DNA of 64,000 bases from Nocardia cyriacigeorgica (GTDB lineage: Bacteria > Actinomycetota > Actinomycetes > Mycobacteriales > Mycobacteriaceae): positions 1-64,000 of the forward strand of contig NZ_JAAGUY010000022.1 of NCBI RefSeq assembly GCF_010868145.1, written 5' to 3'. The translations under genes were made by a program, and so were the position numbers. The notes beneath the pieces were generated by a model. It searched no databases. It saw only the letters and a program-made list of their open reading frames with translations, and was not told where the DNA came from. This document shows, one piece after another, positions 61,046 to 64,000 of the stretch. Every line of letters begins with the position of its first letter. The stretch's first letter is position 1.

Positions 61046-62695
61046 TTACTTCACCTGTGCCCGCAAGATCGGAACGAGCTTTTCCAGCAGCAGCGGTTGG
61101 CTGGAGGAGGTCCAGTTGCGGAAGGCGTTCACTGTCGCGGGATCGTCGACGACGATGACAGTGGCGGTGACGTCGTTGACGTAGGGATTGAGGCCCGAAA
61201 GTCCGCCGCCGCCTGCACCTTCGTCGCTGCGGATGGCGATGAGGTAGCCGGAGTTGATCTTGGAGAACGTCGTGTACCGGTCTTCTTTGGTCACCGGGCG
61301 AGGGGAGGGCTCGCTACCGGAGTTGGTGAACGCGGAATTGAAGGCGAATCCGAGGTCCTGAAGGAACTTTGCCTGGTCGCCCGGCGTGAGATACATGGCG
61401 AGCTGGTTGTCGTAGGCCTTACCGCCGGTGACGTCGACGACGGTGACGGCCTTTCCTTCGAAGGCGGGGTTGTTCTTTCGTGCTTCCTCGATGGAGCCGG
61501 GGGCGACGGCCACGGCCGATGTGCCGTTGGTCCCCGCGGGAGTGTCGCCGCCGCTGAGGGCCCAGATGCCGATGCCGGCCGCCAGGGCGACCACGACAAC
61601 TGCGGCCGCGGCGCCGAGCAGGCGGTTGCGCCCGGAGGGCGCGGACTGCGGGTGCGACAGCTGATCGAGTGCCGACAGGTGTGCCCGCGGGTCAGTCGGC
61701 GGTCGCGTCTGCTCGGCAGTGTTGTTGACGGCATAGCGGGGCCAGCTCGGCTCTTGCGCGTGTGGCTGTGGGCCGGAGGTGTAGCCGATCGCACCGGTTG
61801 CGGTCGGATGCGAGCCGGAGGCGTAGCCGAACGGGCCTGGAGCCTGCGGAATCCCGCCGGAGAGTACCTGGGTCGCGGCGTCGGTGAACTCGCGGCAGGT
61901 GTTGAACCGTTCGGCCGGGTTCTTGGCCAGAGCGCGGGCGAAGACCTGGTCGATGGCGGGTGGCAGGTTGCGGTTGACGGCGGTCGCGCGCGGGGGTGGT
62001 TCGTGCAGGTGCCCCATCATGACCATCGCCGGCTGGGTCGCCGGATAGGGGTTCTGGCCGGTGAGCAGTTTGTAGAAGGCGCAGGCCAGGCTGTAGATGT
62101 CGGCGCGATGGTCGAGCCGGCCGCCGGAGAGCTGTTCCGGTGGCGCGTAGGCAATGGTGGCGACGAAGCTGCCGGTCTGGGTGAGGTCGGTGGTGTCCTC
62201 GGAGGACTTGGCGACGCCGAAATCGGTGAGCAGGACGCGCTCTTCTTCGTCCTGTTCGGCCGACAGCAGGAAATTCGCCGGCTTGACGTCACGATGGAGG
62301 AGGCCACGGCGATGCGCGTAGTCGAGGCCCTTGCCGACCTCGGTGACGATGCGCAGCGCGCGCTGCGGCGTCATGGACCGGGGGTCGCGCTCCAGTTCGG
62401 CGGCGGCATCCGTGCCGTCGACGTACTGCATGGCGATCCACAGCTGGCCGTCTTCCTCGCCGCGGTTGTAGACCGACACGATATTGGCGTGGTCCAGCCC
62501 AGCGGCCAGGTTCGCTTCGCGTTCGAAACGGGCCCGGAACTCGTTGTCGGCGCTGAGGTGCCCACTGAGTACCTTGAGCGCGTCCATCCGTGGGAGGCTC
62601 GGATGCTTGGCCAGATAGACCGTGCCCATCCCACCCGCGCCGAGTACGCGCTGGATGCGATATCCGCCCACGATGGTGCCGGGGCTCATCGCCAT
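61046..62695 (-). CDS. Receptor-like Ser/Thr protein kinase (K2)
   Basis: 549 residues from ATG 62695 with AGGAGA 8 bases upstream; ATG 62689 is an alternative. Kinase domain nearly parallel to K1: GAGGMGTV (19-26), Lys41, Asp136 (HRDVKPAN), Asp158 (DFG). A longer juxtamembrane linker (Gly/Pro/Ser/His-rich), a membrane helix at about 360-380 and an extracellular part of about 169 residues with NPAFEGK, DLGF, EPSPR, GAGGGGLSGL and FRNW. The same unknown sensor as in K1. It follows the L3 lipoprotein gene by 109 bases. Confidence 0.92.
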   Translation of the reverse strand: MAMSPGTIVGGYRIQRVLGAGGMGTVYLAKHPSLPRMDALKVLSGHLSADNEFRARFEREANLAAGLDHANIVSVYNRGEEDGQLWIAMQYVDGTDAAAELERDPRSMTPQRALRIVTEVGKGLDYAHRRGLLHRDVKPANFLLSAEQDEEERVLLTDFGVAKSSEDTTDLTQTGSFVATIAYAPPEQLSGGRLDHRADIYSLACAFYKLLTGQNPYPATQPAMVMMGHLHEPPPRATAVNRNLPPAIDQVFARALAKNPAERFNTCREFTDAATQVLSGGIPQAPGPFGYASGSHPTATGAIGYTSGPQPHAQEPSWPRYAVNNTAEQTRPPTDPRAHLSALDQLSHPQSAPSGRNRLLGAAAAVVVVALAAGIGIWALSGGDTPAGTNGTSAVAVAPGSIEEARKNNPAFEGKAVTVVDVTGGKAYDNQLAMYLTPGDQAKFLQDLGFAFNSAFTNSGSEPSPRPVTKEDRYTTFSKINSGYLIAIRSDEGAGGGGLSGLNPYVNDVTATVIVVDDPATVNAFRNWTSSSQPLLLEKLVPILRAQVK

Positions 62696-62804
62696 CTCGC
62701 GGTCTCCTGTCCTGACTGGTTCGGCATGTGGATGCCGTCTGTGTCGCTGTCCATCGGAGCATAGTGGGCGGGCGGTCGAGCCTGCCTGTCGTCCGTGGCC
62801 TTGC

Positions 62805-64000
62805 CTACTGGTACTGGCTGTTGGCGAGCAGTGCGTACTGTGCGGCGGCCCGCTGCCGCACATCGACCGGCTGGCCGCTCTGGACCTGTGCGACGTAGCG
62901 GTCGTATCGGACTATGCAGACGTACTTCTGGTCCGGGTCGTTGGGGTCGGCGTCCTCACTGCAGCGGGCATCCGGAACGTCTTTCGGCGCATCGATCGGC
63001 GTCCACCGGCTCGCCGTGAGCCGGGTGTCGGCGAACTGTGCCGCCGCGTCGGCGTCGCGCGTCCGCCACAGATACGTCTCGTCGGCCAGGGCGATACGGT
63101 CGACGCCGTTGTCCTGCATCGCCTTCTGGACGTCGGTCGGCTCGCCCACCCAGTGGAGGAGGCCACGTGGCTGATAGGTGCCCACCTTGCCGGCGTCCGG
63201 CGTGAAATAGAAATCCTCGGAAGCCAGCGTCCGCTGGAGCATCGAGTCGGGATCGAAGGGAAGCTCGAGCACCTCACGCTTGGACAGCGGTGACAGTTCC
63301 TTCAGCATCGGCACCTGGGTCGCGTAGGTCTTCTCGGCGAGCGTCGTCAGCGAGTCGAGATCGGGGCTCGGCCAGGTGAGCAACAAAGTGATCACGTAGC
63401 TGCCAACGGCCATCGTCGAACCGAGCGTGGGAATCCCCGGCCGCCAATGGGAATGGGCGTCGGGGTATTTCTTCAGCTCTACCGGCTTGTTCTGGTCGGG
63501 AGCGACCGCGAAATCGGTCTGGTCGAGATCACGTGCCGCGGCCTGTGCGGCCTTGTCGTCCGGGAATTGGAGGACACCGATGGTGATCGTTGTTCCTCCC
63601 GCCGACTTGTCCGCTGTCTTGGCCGTGTCGGCGGAGGTCAAGCCGATACCGAACATGAAGTTGTGCCGATCCAGCACGGGGCCGTTGACATCGGCCAGCA
63701 GCTTGGTCGCCGCTCGGCTGTCGTTGAAGCCCTCCACCCCCCGGTTGTATTTCAACTTCGGGTCGACGTCGATCCCATTGATGACGTTGTCGGACAGCCG
63801 CATGACTGCCAGCTCGGTGCCGGAGGGCACACTGTTCATGTACTCCCAGCGCATATCGAGTGGCGCCGTCGGGTAACTCCCGATATCGAAACCGCGGAGG
63901 TCCGGCTCGCCCGGAAGCGCGGTTCCCGACACAGCGGAGCAGCCGGTCAAGGCGGCGGTCGCGGCGATGGCCAAGGCGGCGTACCGGCCGGTCGATGTTC
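62805..64000 (-). CDS. DUF7373-type lipoprotein (L3), 5'-truncated by window edge
   Basis: The frame stays open to the right edge, reading a hydrophobic signal with lipobox LTGC (Cys at about base 63940); the start codon lies beyond the window. Mature part: FDIGSYPTAP, LQFPDDKAAQAAARDL, YPDAHSHWRP, a Cys pair (ARCSED, YVCIVRYDRY) and VDVRQRAAAQYALLANSQYQ. Clear paralogue of L1 and L2. TTG 63974 gives an open frame but would leave too short a signal peptide. Upstream member of the array. Confidence 0.78.
   Translation of the reverse strand, partial: TSTGRYAALAIAATAALTGCSAVSGTALPGEPDLRGFDIGSYPTAPLDMRWEYMNSVPSGTELAVMRLSDNVINGIDVDPKLKYNRGVEGFNDSRAATKLLADVNGPVLDRHNFMFGIGLTSADTAKTADKSAGGTTITIGVLQFPDDKAAQAAARDLDQTDFAVAPDQNKPVELKKYPDAHSHWRPGIPTLGSTMAVGSYVITLLLTWPSPDLDSLTTLAEKTYATQVPMLKELSPLSKREVLELPFDPDSMLQRTLASEDFYFTPDAGKVGTYQPRGLLHWVGEPTDVQKAMQDNGVDRIALADETYLWRTRDADAAAQFADTRLTASRWTPIDAPKDVPDARCSEDADPNDPDQKYVCIVRYDRYVAQVQSGQPVDVRQRAAAQYALLANSQYQ

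Overview
The window reads as chromosomal DNA of a high-GC mycolata actinobacterium, most likely Nocardia or a close relative (inference). It is GC-rich, and DUF6301, TY-Chap, DUF4254 and DUF7373 families, PE/PPE-type proteins and type VII (ESX) secretion genes occur together. No tRNA, rRNA, transposase, integrase or CRISPR array was seen.

Layout. (1) 1-3905: a proline-rich ORF cut by the left edge, a small unknown protein, and three proteins of families linked to toxin immunity or chaperones (DUF6301, TY-Chap, YezG-like). (2) 4095-12088: an ESX cargo and chaperone block. It has a 609-aa Gln/Gly-rich W-x-G protein, EspG-a, two YbaB-like small proteins, an EspC-like target with a 439-aa W-x-G partner, PE, PPE, EspG-b and a WXG100 pair. 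(3) 12154-24891: the matching ESX machine: eccE(-), eccB(+), eccA(-), eccD(+), mycP(+), eccC(+). EccA, EspG and PE/PPE make it resemble mycobacterial ESX-3/ESX-5-type loci rather than ESX-4. (4) 24970-30582: GNAT acetyltransferase, GntR/UTRA regulator, DUF4254 protein, and an 1150-aa EspI-like proline-rich MinD-family protein. (5) 30857-35636: infA-rpmJ-rpsM-rpsK-rpsD-rpoA-rplQ-truA. (6) 35683-44170: F420-type luciferase-like oxidoreductase, MHS-type permease, a two-component system with a TAXI solute-binding lipoprotein, CsoR, EamA exporter, MTA phosphorylase and FMN reductase. (7) 44181-56848: a second ESX locus with the gene order of ESX-4: eccE(-), eccB(+), mycP(-), eccD(-), eccC(+), Rv3446c-family gene, esxU-like, esxT-like. 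(8) 56930-64000: a minus-strand array of two Ser/Thr kinases and three DUF7373 lipoproteins.

How it fits together. Two complete ESX machines flank the essential alpha-operon ribosomal genes. The first carries its own chaperones and diverse cargo; the second is minimal. The kinase/lipoprotein array follows the ESX-4 esx pair, where the M. tuberculosis map has rplM-rpsI. Convergent blocks are separated by strong hairpins (12102-12138, 47416-47449, 56874-56905). An intrinsic terminator separates rplQ from truA.

Limits: family calls come from reading the sequences, without database searches. Some start codons are uncertain and are marked so. No gene-free stretch exceeds about 275 bases.
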